A stretch of 46,577 nucleotides of DNA from Pseudomonadota bacterium (GTDB lineage: Bacteria; Pseudomonadota; Alphaproteobacteria; Rhizobiales; Xanthobacteraceae): NCBI GenBank assembly GCA_023423415.1, contig JAFAFP010000281.1, positions 1 to 46,577 of the forward strand, read 5' to 3'. The position numbers and the translations under genes are program-made. The notes beneath the pieces were generated by a model. The model saw only the letters and a program-made list of their open reading frames with translations. It was not told where the DNA came from and made no database searches. This document shows positions 7,309-15,136 of the stretch, piece by piece. Position 1 is the first letter of the stretch; each line of letters begins with the position of its first letter.

Positions 7309-8340
7309 ATGAAACGGGCAGGTCATCTGGTGATTGCAGTCGGTCGTCGCATTGCCATTGTCGCGCTCCTTTTCTTCTTGTTCCTGCCGGTTGCAGCACG
7401 CGCGCAAACCGATCCGCTGCCGTCGTGGAACGACGGCGCGCCAAAGCGCGCGATTATCGACTTGGTCGCGCGGGTGACGAAGGAGGGCGGTCCCGATTTT
7501 GTGCCGGTCCCGGAGCGGATCGCCACCTTCGACAATGACGGCACGCTGTGGTGCGAACAGCCGTTCTATGTCCAGATGGCTTTCGCCTTCGATCGCGTGA
7601 AGGAGATGGCGCCGCAACATCCGGAATGGAAGACGAAGCAGCCGTTCAAGGCTTTGCTGAAGGGCGATGTGAAAACGGCGGCGACGGCCGGCGAGAAGGG
7701 GCTGCTGGCTGTCATTGCCGCGACCCATTCCGGCATGACGGTCACACAATTCGACCAGGAAGTGCGCGACTGGATCAAGGTCGCACGACACCCGCGCTTC
7801 AAACGGCCGTATAACGAGCTGATCTATCAACCGATGCTTGAAGTCCTGAACTATCTCCGCGCCAACGGCTTCAAGACCTTCATCGTTTCCGGCGGCGGCA
7901 TCGACTTCATGCGTCCATGGGCGCCGGCCGCTTACGGCATCCCGCCGGAGCAGATCGTCGGCTCGGTGGGCGTGGCGCAATTTCGTTTTGGCAAGGACGG
8001 CACGCCGGAATTGTTCAAGACACCGAAAGTGCAATTCATCGACGATGGTCCCGGCAAGCCGGTGGGCATCTACATGAATATCGGGCGACAGCCGATCATC
8101 GCCTTCGGCAATTCCGACGGCGATCTGCAGATGCTGCAATATACGACCGGCGGTTCGGGCGCGCGGCTTGGCCTTTACGTGCACCACGACGATGCCGAGC
8201 GCGAGTATGCCTACGACCGCAAGTCGCAGATCGGAAGGCTCGACAAGGGGCTCGATCAGGCCAAGGCCAGAGGCTGGCCTGTCATCAGCATGAAGCGCGA
8301 CTGGAAGGTGATCTTCCCGGCGCAACAGGCTTCGCGATGA
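7309..8340 (+). CDS. HAD-superfamily hydrolase, PSPase-like, exported paralogue
   Basis: This 343-residue protein is a paralogue of the HAD enzyme at 2175-3101, with a signal peptide added (hydrophobic core about 15-30, probable cleavage after ARA near residue 32). Motif I is D75-N-D-G-T. The FIVSGGGIDFM and IAFGNSDGDLQM motifs match the cytoplasmic copy. ATG 7309 is preferred over ATG 7288 because GGAGAGAGG lies just upstream. It is probably a periplasmic phosphatase of unknown substrate. It closes the plus-strand module that the other HAD gene helps to open. It converges on the ubiD-like gene 30 bases away with no visible terminator. Confidence 0.82.
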   Translation: MKRAGHLVIAVGRRIAIVALLFFLFLPVAARAQTDPLPSWNDGAPKRAIIDLVARVTKEGGPDFVPVPERIATFDNDGTLWCEQPFYVQMAFAFDRVKEMAPQHPEWKTKQPFKALLKGDVKTAATAGEKGLLAVIAATHSGMTVTQFDQEVRDWIKVARHPRFKRPYNELIYQPMLEVLNYLRANGFKTFIVSGGGIDFMRPWAPAAYGIPPEQIVGSVGVAQFRFGKDGTPELFKTPKVQFIDDGPGKPVGIYMNIGRQPIIAFGNSDGDLQMLQYTTGGSGARLGLYVHHDDAEREYAYDRKSQIGRLDKGLDQAKARGWPVISMKRDWKVIFPAQQASR

Positions 8341-8370
8341 TGCGCCGGAAAAGTCTCGAGGGTGGGCGGC

Positions 8371-9777
8371 TTACAGCTTCAGGCGATCCATCATCAGCGC
8401 GACATCGCCGGACAGATTTTTGGCATCGACCGTGACTGGCTCGAACGAGGCCCGCTTGAAGCGGTCCTTTTCTGCGAACGGGACGGTCGCATCGATGCCG
8501 AGCTTGGCCTGCATGCCGTTGTTGCCGACGCGGACATATTCGTGGCCGCGCGCGCCCGGCATGACGAACAGATCCCGCGATGCCTCCATGCGCATGGCGA
8601 GCGCGTATTCGACATCCAGGGGGTTTCGCAGGTCGATGTCGTCATCGACCACGATCACCATATCGAGATCCTTGAGCGCGCCGAAGGCGGCCATGATGGC
8701 GTTGCGCTGCAGCCCGTCATGATGCGGCGATGTCTTCTTCACCTGCACCACGGCATGGAAACGATGCAAGCCGCCCGCTGTCATTTCCGCATCGACGACA
8801 ATCGGCACCGCCGGTTGCAGAACCTTCAACAGGCTCGCCTCCAGCACGTATTTGCGCAGCATGATGGTCTCGCGGCCATAGCCGTTGATCGCGTGATAGA
8901 CCGGGTTGTCGCGATGCGTGACGGCGGTGATTTCGAACACCGGCGACGGCGCGGCGGGCGCCATATAGCCGACGAATTCGCCGAACGGACCTTCGTCCAT
9001 CATTTCTTCCGGCAACATGCGGCCTTCCAGCACGATCTCGGTTTCCGCGGGAACGAGCAGGTCCTGGGTGACGGCTTTCACAACCGACAGGGGCCGTCCG
9101 CACAGGCCGCCCGCAACCGCAAGCTCGTCGGCATGTTCGGGCATTTGTGAGCCCATGGTCGCGGCGGTGTATTGAAGCGCGAGGTCGGTGCCGATGCACA
9201 CGACGATCGGCAGCGCCTGATTTTTCGCCTTGGCGCGTTCCCATGCCAGGCGAAGATGGCGGCCGAAATCGAGCTTCACGCCGGTGCGGTCCCCAGCGAT
9301 CTGCAGCCGGTGATAGGAGGCGTTATAGGTGTTCGTGTCGGGATCCTTGACGATCACGATGCCGGCGGTGATGAAGCGCCCGTTGTCCGCCGCGGTGTGC
9401 TTCAGCACCGGGAACATGCGGCCAAGATCGATGTCCTTGGTGTGGACGTTTTGCTGCGCAGGCGCGTTCTGCACCAGCACTGGCGGTTTCGGATCGCCGA
9501 GGGCGCGGCCGATGAAGGTCCGAATGCCGCGGAAATCGACGCCAAAGGCGCTTTCGCAATTCTCCTGACAGGACAGGATATTGCCGACGACCGGGACGTC
9601 GTGTCCTTTCACCGATGTGAAAAGCAGCGCCGGACCGCCGTCCTGGTCCTTCATGATCGACGCGATTTCAAGTTCGGGATCGGCCGGCGCGGTATAAGCC
9701 AGCAGGCGTCCGTCCTCCGCCATGCGATTGAGCGCCGCGCGGAACCGCGTATCCAGGACCGAATTTGAAATGCTCAA
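8371..9777 (-). CDS. UbiD family (de)carboxylase
   Basis: This 468-residue protein is a UbiD-family enzyme, a group that uses prenylated FMN to decarboxylate or carboxylate aromatic or alpha,beta-unsaturated acids. Family signatures seen are NASYHRLQ in the first half, EEMMDEGPFGEFVGY (the conserved Glu-rich active-site stretch) near the middle, and VVVDDDIDLRNPLDVEYALAMR towards the end. Length is normal for the family. The UbiX flavin prenyltransferase it would need is not in this window. It is divergent from a Bug-type solute receptor gene 80 bases away, which suggests uptake of its carboxylic acid substrate. The ATG at 9777 begins a plausible N-terminus. The substrate is not determinable. 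Confidence 0.88.
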   Translation of the reverse strand: MSISNSVLDTRFRAALNRMAEDGRLLAYTAPADPELEIASIMKDQDGGPALLFTSVKGHDVPVVGNILSCQENCESAFGVDFRGIRTFIGRALGDPKPPVLVQNAPAQQNVHTKDIDLGRMFPVLKHTAADNGRFITAGIVIVKDPDTNTYNASYHRLQIAGDRTGVKLDFGRHLRLAWERAKAKNQALPIVVCIGTDLALQYTAATMGSQMPEHADELAVAGGLCGRPLSVVKAVTQDLLVPAETEIVLEGRMLPEEMMDEGPFGEFVGYMAPAAPSPVFEITAVTHRDNPVYHAINGYGRETIMLRKYVLEASLLKVLQPAVPIVVDAEMTAGGLHRFHAVVQVKKTSPHHDGLQRNAIMAAFGALKDLDMVIVVDDDIDLRNPLDVEYALAMRMEASRDLFVMPGARGHEYVRVGNNGMQAKLGIDATVPFAEKDRFKRASFEPVTVDAKNLSGDVALMMDRLKL

Positions 9778-9857
9778 TTTTCTACTCCGACTATGGCAGG
9801 TAATTTGCTTATAGTCCCTCCGTTCTGACTCACGTCCGAGACTTCGAAGGGGACTCC

Positions 9858-10814
9858 ATGAAGAAGCTTATTCTGGCCATCGCCGCAATTGCGTTTTTGT
9901 CTGAGCCGGTATTGGCGCAGGATAAGTGGCCCAGCCGGCCGATCAAGGTGATCGTGCCTTATGCGGCAGGCGGCAATACCGATGCGGTTGCACGCATTGC
10001 CGCGCAGTACCTGAACAATGAGCTGGGGGTCAGTGTCGTCGTTGAAAATCGCGGTGGCGCCGGCGGTATTGTCGGAACTGACGCAACCGCGAAGGCAGAG
10101 CCGGACGGTTACACGATCTGCGTGTGCAGCCTCGGCCCGATCACGATTTCACCGGCGCTTGAAAAGCTGCCCTACGATCCGCTGAAGGATCTCGTTCCGG
10201 TCAGCCTGCTCAATACCAATCCGCTGATCCTTCTGGTCAACCCGGAGGTGAAGGCGAAGTCGGTGCCGGAACTCATCGCACTGGCCAAGTCCACGCCGGC
10301 CGGACTCAATTACTCATCGAGCGGCATTGGCGGCCTGATGTATTTCTCGGCCGAACTGTTCAAGTCGAAGACCGGGGCCAATATCACGCACGTGCCGTAT
10401 CGCGGCGGTGCGCCGGCAACCGCTGCCGTCATCTCGGGCGAAGTGCAGCTTGTCTTCACCAACATGTCGGATGCGGTCGGCCAGATGGAAGGCGGCAAGG
10501 TTCGTGCGCTTGCCGTGACGACCAACAAGCGCAGCGGATCGGCGCCTGACGTTCCGACGCTCGCCGAGCAGGGCGTGAGCGGCTATCACACCGAATCGTG
10601 GAACGGCATTCTCGCGCCCAAGGGAACGCCGCAAGCGATCGTCGATCGTCTTGCGAAGGTCGCGGCTGCGATGGCCAAGGATCCCGCCGTTCAGAAGCAG
10701 ATGGCGAAGTTCGGTTCGGATGCGGTTTCGTCCACGCCGCAGGAATTCGCCGATATGCTTGCGCGCGACACCAAGATGTGGGCGGACCTCGCCAAGCAGC
10801 TCAGCGCAAAGTAA
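9858..10814 (+). CDS. Bug/TctC-family periplasmic solute-binding protein
   Basis: This 318-residue protein is a tripartite tricarboxylate transporter-type (Bug) receptor. A signal peptide covers residues 1-20 (VLA then Gln21). Mature-region signatures include WPSRPIKVIVPYAAGGNTDAVAR, VENRGGAGG and the VPYRGGAPA segment that contacts ligand carboxylates in characterised Bug proteins. The ATG has GAAGGGGA upstream. It is divergent from the UbiD gene, so the two may share a control region and a substrate. No TctA or TctB membrane subunit is nearby, as is usual for the many orphan Bug receptors of Burkholderiales and Bradyrhizobium-like bacteria. Confidence 0.9.
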   Translation: MKKLILAIAAIAFLSEPVLAQDKWPSRPIKVIVPYAAGGNTDAVARIAAQYLNNELGVSVVVENRGGAGGIVGTDATAKAEPDGYTICVCSLGPITISPALEKLPYDPLKDLVPVSLLNTNPLILLVNPEVKAKSVPELIALAKSTPAGLNYSSSGIGGLMYFSAELFKSKTGANITHVPYRGGAPATAAVISGEVQLVFTNMSDAVGQMEGGKVRALAVTTNKRSGSAPDVPTLAEQGVSGYHTESWNGILAPKGTPQAIVDRLAKVAAAMAKDPAVQKQMAKFGSDAVSSTPQEFADMLARDTKMWADLAKQLSAK

Positions 10815-10835
10815 GCGGCGCTGACGCAGGAGAAT

Positions 10836-10884
10836 GTGCCGCGTTCAACAAATGGGGCGCGGCACGATTCTCGAAGAATTTTTG
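10836..10884 (+). terminator. Putative terminator hairpins after the Bug receptor gene
   Basis: GTGCCGCG (10836-10843) and CGCGGCAC (10858-10865) form an 8-bp stem with a 14-base loop. A short ATTCT/AGAAT hairpin running into a T-tract follows. It sits 21 bases after the stop codon. The T-run follows the second, weaker hairpin, so termination efficiency is uncertain. Confidence 0.5.
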
Positions 10885-10916
10885 GCCAGATTGTTAGGTC
10901 GCCCTCGCTCCCTCTC

Positions 10917-10980
10917 CGTTCATTCCCGCGAAAGCGGGAATCCAGAAACTTCTGGGTCCCCGCCTTCGCGGGGACGAGCG
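10917..10980. repeat. REP-like three-hairpin palindromic element, copy A
   Basis: Three consecutive stem-loops lie here: ATTCCCGC-GAAA-GCGGGAAT (10922-10941), CCAGAA-AC-TTCTGG (10942-10955) and GTCCCCGC-CTTC-GCGGGGAC (10956-10975). They are flanked by CGTTC and GAGCG. Its reverse complement closely matches copy C at 36077-36145. It lies between two convergent genes, the Bug receptor and the M48 protease. Confidence 0.85.
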
Positions 10981-11035
10981 GATCTCAGGTCGATCCCCTC
11001 GCTTCGCTTGAACCGATTCCACCTGCGATCATCGC

Positions 11036-12505
11036 TCACTCGACGACCAGCTTCACCTTGTCGCCGATGGTCAGCTTGTCGTTCGGATCAAGCCCGTTCA
11101 GCACGCGGAAGCGTTCCAGTTGCTTGTCGCTATAGGCCATCCGCGCGGCGAGGCGTTCGACCGTGTCGGTCAGGCCGACGGTCACGATCTTGAGCCGCAA
11201 TGGCCGTGCCGACCGCGCTTCGGCGACGCTCATGCGGCGGAAGCTTGCGACAGCCTCGCGGAACTGCTTGTCGAGTTCCGGCGTCTTGTGCTTCGCGGCG
11301 AAGATGAAGCGATACACTTCACTGCCGAAGCGAATGGCATAAAGCCGGAAGCCCCAAGGGTCGCCGCTCGCCGTGCCGGTCGCGCCGCGAAAGCCGTTGA
11401 TCGTGACATTCTCGACCGAAGCCGCATCGATATTCTCGATCCAGCCCGATTGCAGATAGTCGGTGAGCTTCTGATCGGCCGGGATGCGTACGACATCGAG
11501 GCGCAGCGCCAGATCGCCGCCATCCTTGATGCCGAACACCGCTTGCGGCGTGTTTTCCAGCACGAAGCCTTCCGGGGCCGTGAATGTGAAGCCAAGCTTC
11601 GGATGCACGAACCGTCGCCCGCGCACGAAGCCCTCGCTCGGGTCTTCGCCGTAGGTCACGCCGTCGAGCAGGGGCAGATAGGTTTTCTTGTCGTGCGAGC
11701 CAGGACCCGGCGCCGAATATTGACGGGCATTGAGCGTCGCATTGGCGACGCGCTCGGGCGTTGCCGGATGCGAGGACAGAAATTCCAGACTGCGCGGATC
11801 GGACTTCGAGCCGCCGGCGCGCAGTTCGGCGCTGCGCCCCATCGACGTCAGAAAACGGGTCGCGCCATACGGATCGAAGCCGGCGCGCGACGAGATGCCG
11901 ACGCCGATGCCGTCGGCTTCAAATTCCTGTCCGCGCGAGAAGGTGGCGAGCGCGATCTTGGACTTGGCCAGCGCCAGCGCGCCCAACTGCTGATCGCTGA
12001 GCACATCGTTGGCGACGCGATTGACCATCGCCGCCTGGCGGATCTGGTCTTCGCGGATGGCGGCATGACGGGCGATCACATGCGCCATTTCATGCGACAG
12101 CACGGACGCGATTTCCGATGTGTCATTGGCGAGCGCCAGCAGGCCACGCGTCACATAGAGCTGGCCGGTCGGCAGCGCGAACGCATTGATGGCCGGCGAA
12201 TTGAGGATCGTGATCTTGTAGTGCAGGTCGGGCCGCTCCGACGACGCCACCAGCTTTTCGACCGTGCGGTTGAGCGCCTCTTCGAGCTTGGGATTGCTGT
12301 AGGCGCCGCCATACGCCGCCAGGATGCGGCGATGCTCGCGCTGCGCCGGCGTCAGAGGCTCGGGCTTTTCCGCCGGCGGATCGGGCAACGTGATCTGCCG
12401 CCCGACCTGATATCCGCCCGAGCACGAGGCCAGCACCAGGGCCAACGCGGCAGCCGCCAGAACCGCTTTCGGGCCTCTATGATACGCCGTTGACAAAAGC
12501 CTCAA
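11036..12505 (-). CDS. M48-family zinc metalloprotease, lipoprotein, with LysM-like C-terminus
   Basis: This 489-residue protein is a BepA/YfgC-like M48 peptidase, a group that typically acts in periplasmic outer-membrane protein quality control. The zinc motif is H138-E-M-A-H142, with a later FEADGIG segment supplying the third ligand. The N-terminus has a lipoprotein signal (LVLASC, Cys28). A domain with a fatty-acid-binding-like look (KLGFTFTAPEGFVLENT) follows, and the last 55 residues look like a degenerate LysM domain (DTVERLAARM, then LNGLDPNDKLTIGDKVKLV). The start is uncertain: TTG at 12505 gives the reported length, and a second TTG at 12496 has better spacing from GGGGA. It starts 20 bases after the upstream nuclease-like gene, so the two probably form an operon. 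Confidence 0.88.
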   Translation of the reverse strand: MRLLSTAYHRGPKAVLAAAALALVLASCSGGYQVGRQITLPDPPAEKPEPLTPAQREHRRILAAYGGAYSNPKLEEALNRTVEKLVASSERPDLHYKITILNSPAINAFALPTGQLYVTRGLLALANDTSEIASVLSHEMAHVIARHAAIREDQIRQAAMVNRVANDVLSDQQLGALALAKSKIALATFSRGQEFEADGIGVGISSRAGFDPYGATRFLTSMGRSAELRAGGSKSDPRSLEFLSSHPATPERVANATLNARQYSAPGPGSHDKKTYLPLLDGVTYGEDPSEGFVRGRRFVHPKLGFTFTAPEGFVLENTPQAVFGIKDGGDLALRLDVVRIPADQKLTDYLQSGWIENIDAASVENVTINGFRGATGTASGDPWGFRLYAIRFGSEVYRFIFAAKHKTPELDKQFREAVASFRRMSVAEARSARPLRLKIVTVGLTDTVERLAARMAYSDKQLERFRVLNGLDPNDKLTIGDKVKLVVE

Positions 12506-12524
12506 TCCCCACTGACGGTTTGCT

Positions 12525-13277
12525 TCATTGTGCCGTCATCACTTCGAACTGTTCAGGCCGCATGGCCTCGATCCATGGACCTGATCGTTCTTCCACAAAG
12601 CCCCGCACCCGCACGTGCCGGCCGGAGAGCGATTTCGGTGTCAGACCTGCACTGACAAAGGTCGACTCGTTGCGTTTCGCAATCGTGACGGTGAAATCCT
12701 GCGACCACCGTCGTCCAAAATTCACATAGATCAGACTGCCGCTCTCGCGGACCGACAAGACCCGCCCCTCCACCATCGCAAAATGGCCCTGATCTCTCAA
12801 GACCACATCCGGTTCATTCGCGCTGTGCTGCCGGTCTCCGGAGTTCCAGAAACCGGCTTGTGCGGTTCGGGCGGCTTGTTCCCGGCCGCGCAGCGCGTCG
12901 GCGCAGGCCTTGTCGCCGGCCCGGCTGCCCATGACCGCCAGACCCCGCTCCACCAAGGCATACTGGACAGGGGTTTCCGAGCCGCTAACGAACGGGAAAG
13001 CATATATACGGCCGTACCGGTCGGGATCGGGGCTTCCTTTCAGCGAGACGCGCCGGTTCAGGACAAGGTCAGCCAAGGCCGTCTTGGCGGCATCCCTCGT
13101 TACCATCCATTCAATTCCGGCAAGCTTGACCAGGCGGCCGTCCTCCAGGGCGATGGTACGGCTGTCCGGTATGGCCACCGCCCGGGCCTCGCCGAGCGCG
13201 GTCGCGCCACAGGCAGAAGCGGCAGCCGGCACAGCCGCAATCACCAAGCCCGCGCCGATGGCCATCCATCGCGCCAT
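12525..13277 (-). CDS. Exported staphylococcal-nuclease-fold protein with altered active site
   Basis: This 250-residue protein has a signal peptide (cleavage near residue 22) followed by a TNase/SNase-like OB domain at about 30-148. D84-P-D-R-Y-G-R90 matches the conserved DRYGR segment. The usual RL-x-GID-x-PE active-site stretch reads V-K51-L-A-G-I-E-W here, so the first catalytic Arg is Lys and the Pro-Glu is absent. Nuclease activity is therefore doubtful. The C-terminal part (about 165-250) reads like a second OB-type domain (MVEGRVLSVRESGSLIYVNF). ATG 13277 has GGGGAGC upstream and is preferred to a start at 13295. It is likely co-transcribed with the M48 protease downstream. Confidence 0.75.
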   Translation of the reverse strand: MARWMAIGAGLVIAAVPAAASACGATALGEARAVAIPDSRTIALEDGRLVKLAGIEWMVTRDAAKTALADLVLNRRVSLKGSPDPDRYGRIYAFPFVSGSETPVQYALVERGLAVMGSRAGDKACADALRGREQAARTAQAGFWNSGDRQHSANEPDVVLRDQGHFAMVEGRVLSVRESGSLIYVNFGRRWSQDFTVTIAKRNESTFVSAGLTPKSLSGRHVRVRGFVEERSGPWIEAMRPEQFEVMTAQ

Positions 13278-13526
13278 TGAAAGCTCCCCACCCAAATCGC
13301 CCCGGCCATAGGGAATGGCCGGATTGCGGCAGGACCATGCATCACGGTGCCCCAGGATAGATTATGCGAGGCGGTGTTGTCCGAACACAACATGGGCGGA
13401 AGCATGACAGGTCACCCGGGAATGCTGGACAATCGAAGCGCGACGATCGGTCGCCTCGAACCGGCTGCCCCGGAAGGCGCGGCACCGGTTTTGACAGACG
13501 CTATGGCGTCTGGTTTTGGGAGCGGG

Positions 13527-13676
13527 ATGAAAACGAGAGCCTATTGTCCCGGCTGCGGAGAATACCGTGACATCGCGGACGGGCATGAGACCTGTCTCTT
13601 CTGCGAGTATCTCGAAGAGAAGGAGGCCCGTCCGGCGAAGCGGCTGCCGGCCGGCGAAAGCAAGAAGCGTGACTAA
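13527..13676 (+). CDS. Small CxxC/CxxC zinc-ribbon-like protein, unrecognised
   Basis: I do not recognise this 49-residue protein. It begins MKTRAYCPGCGEYRDIADG and has two Cys pairs, C-P-G-C and C-L-F-C, 14 residues apart, as in small zinc ribbons. It ends in a charged Lys/Arg tail. ATG 13527 has GGGAG four bases upstream. The frame stays open upstream to 13347, with ATGs at 13392 and 13404, but that stretch has little protein-like character, so the short form is preferred. It lies divergent from the nuclease-like gene and convergent with a Bug receptor, with a REP-like element right after it. Start and reality are both moderately uncertain. Confidence 0.5.
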   Translation: MKTRAYCPGCGEYRDIADGHETCLFCEYLEEKEARPAKRLPAGESKKRD

Positions 13677-13690
13677 ACGATAATCCGGTC

Positions 13691-13787
13691 GTCCTCGCCA
13701 ATGGGCCGCGCTGCGCGCGCCCGATGACAGGCTCCGGCGGGGACCCAGAGCCAAGATTCTGGATTCCCGCCTGCGCGGGAATGAGCG
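13691..13787. repeat. REP-like palindromic element, copy B, with an expanded first loop
   Basis: GTCCTCGCC (13691-13699) pairs with GGCGGGGAC (13736-13744). CCAGA and TCTGG follow, then ATTCCCGC-CTGC-GCGGGAAT (13763-13782) and GAGCG. The order matches copy C, but the first loop is 36 bases where copy C has four. It lies between convergent genes. Confidence 0.75.
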
Positions 13788-13816
13788 GAGAGAGAGTTGT
13801 GAGTCGAGTTCGAGTC

Positions 13817-14779
13817 TTACTGAATCTCGATCTTGGCCTTGCTCACGACGTCGCGCCAGTTGCGCGTTTCGCTGTCGATGCGGCGCGCCAGTTCTTCCGA
13901 GCCGTCGGCCGCGACTTCGACGCCGACCGCTTTCAGCTTTTCGCGCGTATCCGGCGCCTTCAGGACTTCGACGATCGCTTTTTCCAGTTCGGCGCGGATG
14001 TTGGCAGGCGTTGATTTTGCGACCAGCACCGCGAACCAGGCCGGCGCATCGAAGCCCGGATAGCCAGACTCGGCGATGGTCGGCAATTCCGGAAACAGCG
14101 ACGAGCGTTTTGCCGTGGTGACGGCAATGGCGCGCAGATTGCCCGACTGGATCTGCGGCCGCGCCGACGGCAGATTGTCGAACATCAGTTGCACGCGGCC
14201 GCCGAGCAGATCCTGCACCGCGGGCGCCGAACCGCGATACGGCACATGACGATACTCGATGCCGGCGCGCAGACGGAATTCCTCGGCGATCAGATGGCCG
14301 TTGGAGCCGGTACCCTGTGAGGCAACGATGAGTTCGCCGGGCTTGGCCTTGGCCAGCGCCACCAGCGACTTGATGTCCTTGGCTTCGACCGACGGATTGA
14401 CCACCAGCACATTGGCGACAAGGCCGGTACGCGTGATCGGCGCGAGATCGCGCTCCACGTTATAGGTGAGGTTCTTGTAGAAGATCGGATTGAGCGTCAG
14501 CGCGCTCGACGCCACCGCGAGCAGCGTGTGGCCGTCCGGATCGGCGCGCACCACCTGGTTGACGCCGATTCCGCCATTGGCGCCGGGCCGGTTTTCAATG
14601 ACGACGCTCTGACCCCAGCGTTCGGACAGCTTCTGCGACAGGATGCGGGCGATGATGTCGCTCGTGCCGCCAGCCTGATAAGGCGAAACGATGGTAACCG
14701 GTCGGGACGGGAAGCTCTGCGCCTGCGCTGCAGTCGCGAGGCATAAAGCGGCGAAGCTCAGGGCAATCTTCCGGATCAT
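13817..14779 (-). CDS. Bug/TctC-family periplasmic solute-binding protein
   Basis: This 320-residue receptor has a signal peptide (cleavage after AQA near residue 20) and the Bug signatures SFPSRPVTIVSPYQAGGTSD, VIENRPGANGG and VPYRGSAPA. It lies 24 bases downstream of a small cupin gene and is the last gene of the long minus-strand catabolic cluster. It probably binds a carboxylated substrate or intermediate of that pathway. No TctA or TctB partner is present; characterised Bug receptors often outnumber their membrane subunits. It has no terminator of its own, but the REP-like copy B begins 30 bases past its stop codon. Confidence 0.9.
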   Translation of the reverse strand: MIRKIALSFAALCLATAAQAQSFPSRPVTIVSPYQAGGTSDIIARILSQKLSERWGQSVVIENRPGANGGIGVNQVVRADPDGHTLLAVASSALTLNPIFYKNLTYNVERDLAPITRTGLVANVLVVNPSVEAKDIKSLVALAKAKPGELIVASQGTGSNGHLIAEEFRLRAGIEYRHVPYRGSAPAVQDLLGGRVQLMFDNLPSARPQIQSGNLRAIAVTTAKRSSLFPELPTIAESGYPGFDAPAWFAVLVAKSTPANIRAELEKAIVEVLKAPDTREKLKAVGVEVAADGSEELARRIDSETRNWRDVVSKAKIEIQ

Positions 14780-14803
14780 ATTCCGTATCCTTTTGGAATG
14801 AAT

Positions 14804-15136
14804 TTACTGGCCGCTGCTGGAGGGTGTTTTGATCTCGATCAGCACGTTGCGATATTGCCAGTCGCTGACGTTCAGCAATTCGTGCGGCGCACCCGCTTCG
14901 CGCCACAGCACGCCGCCGATCGTTTCGTTGGTTTCCTTCTCGCGACCATCTTCGAAATACATGATGTTCTTGCCTTCGGTCATCGGCACGATGACGTAGG
15001 GCAGGTGATGCTGATGCCAGGCCTGGCGTTCGCCGGGATCGAGCTTCACGCTCCAGATCCGCACATACTCGTTCTCGAACAGGATCTTGTCGCCGATTGG
15101 TCCAAGCTGGGGTCCTCGTTGCGATGGGCCGCTCAT
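14804..15136 (-). CDS. Small cupin-domain protein
   Basis: This 110-residue single-domain cupin has the metal-binding motif H41-Q-H43-H44 after PGERQAW, and a late histidine in the REAGAPHELLNV segment. The conserved start (ILFENEYVRIWSVKLDPGE) is common in small cupins that sit in aromatic catabolic clusters. Its ATG overlaps the stop of the upstream amidohydrolase gene (ATGA), so translation is probably coupled. At this length it may act as an isomerase, a dioxygenase or an accessory protein. It is shorter than 3-hydroxyanthranilate dioxygenase, so that function is not assigned. Confidence 0.75.
   Translation of the reverse strand: MSGPSQRGPQLGPIGDKILFENEYVRIWSVKLDPGERQAWHQHHLPYVIVPMTEGKNIMYFEDGREKETNETIGGVLWREAGAPHELLNVSDWQYRNVLIEIKTPSSSGQ

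Noticed and set aside
10834..11193. Small plus-strand frames across the REP-like copy A region
   Set aside because: They translate palindromic repeat DNA and run into the convergent protease gene.
11120..12493. Plus-strand frame of 457 codons opposite the M48 protease
   Set aside because: Arg/His/Asp-rich shadow of a gene with a clear zinc motif and lipoprotein signal.
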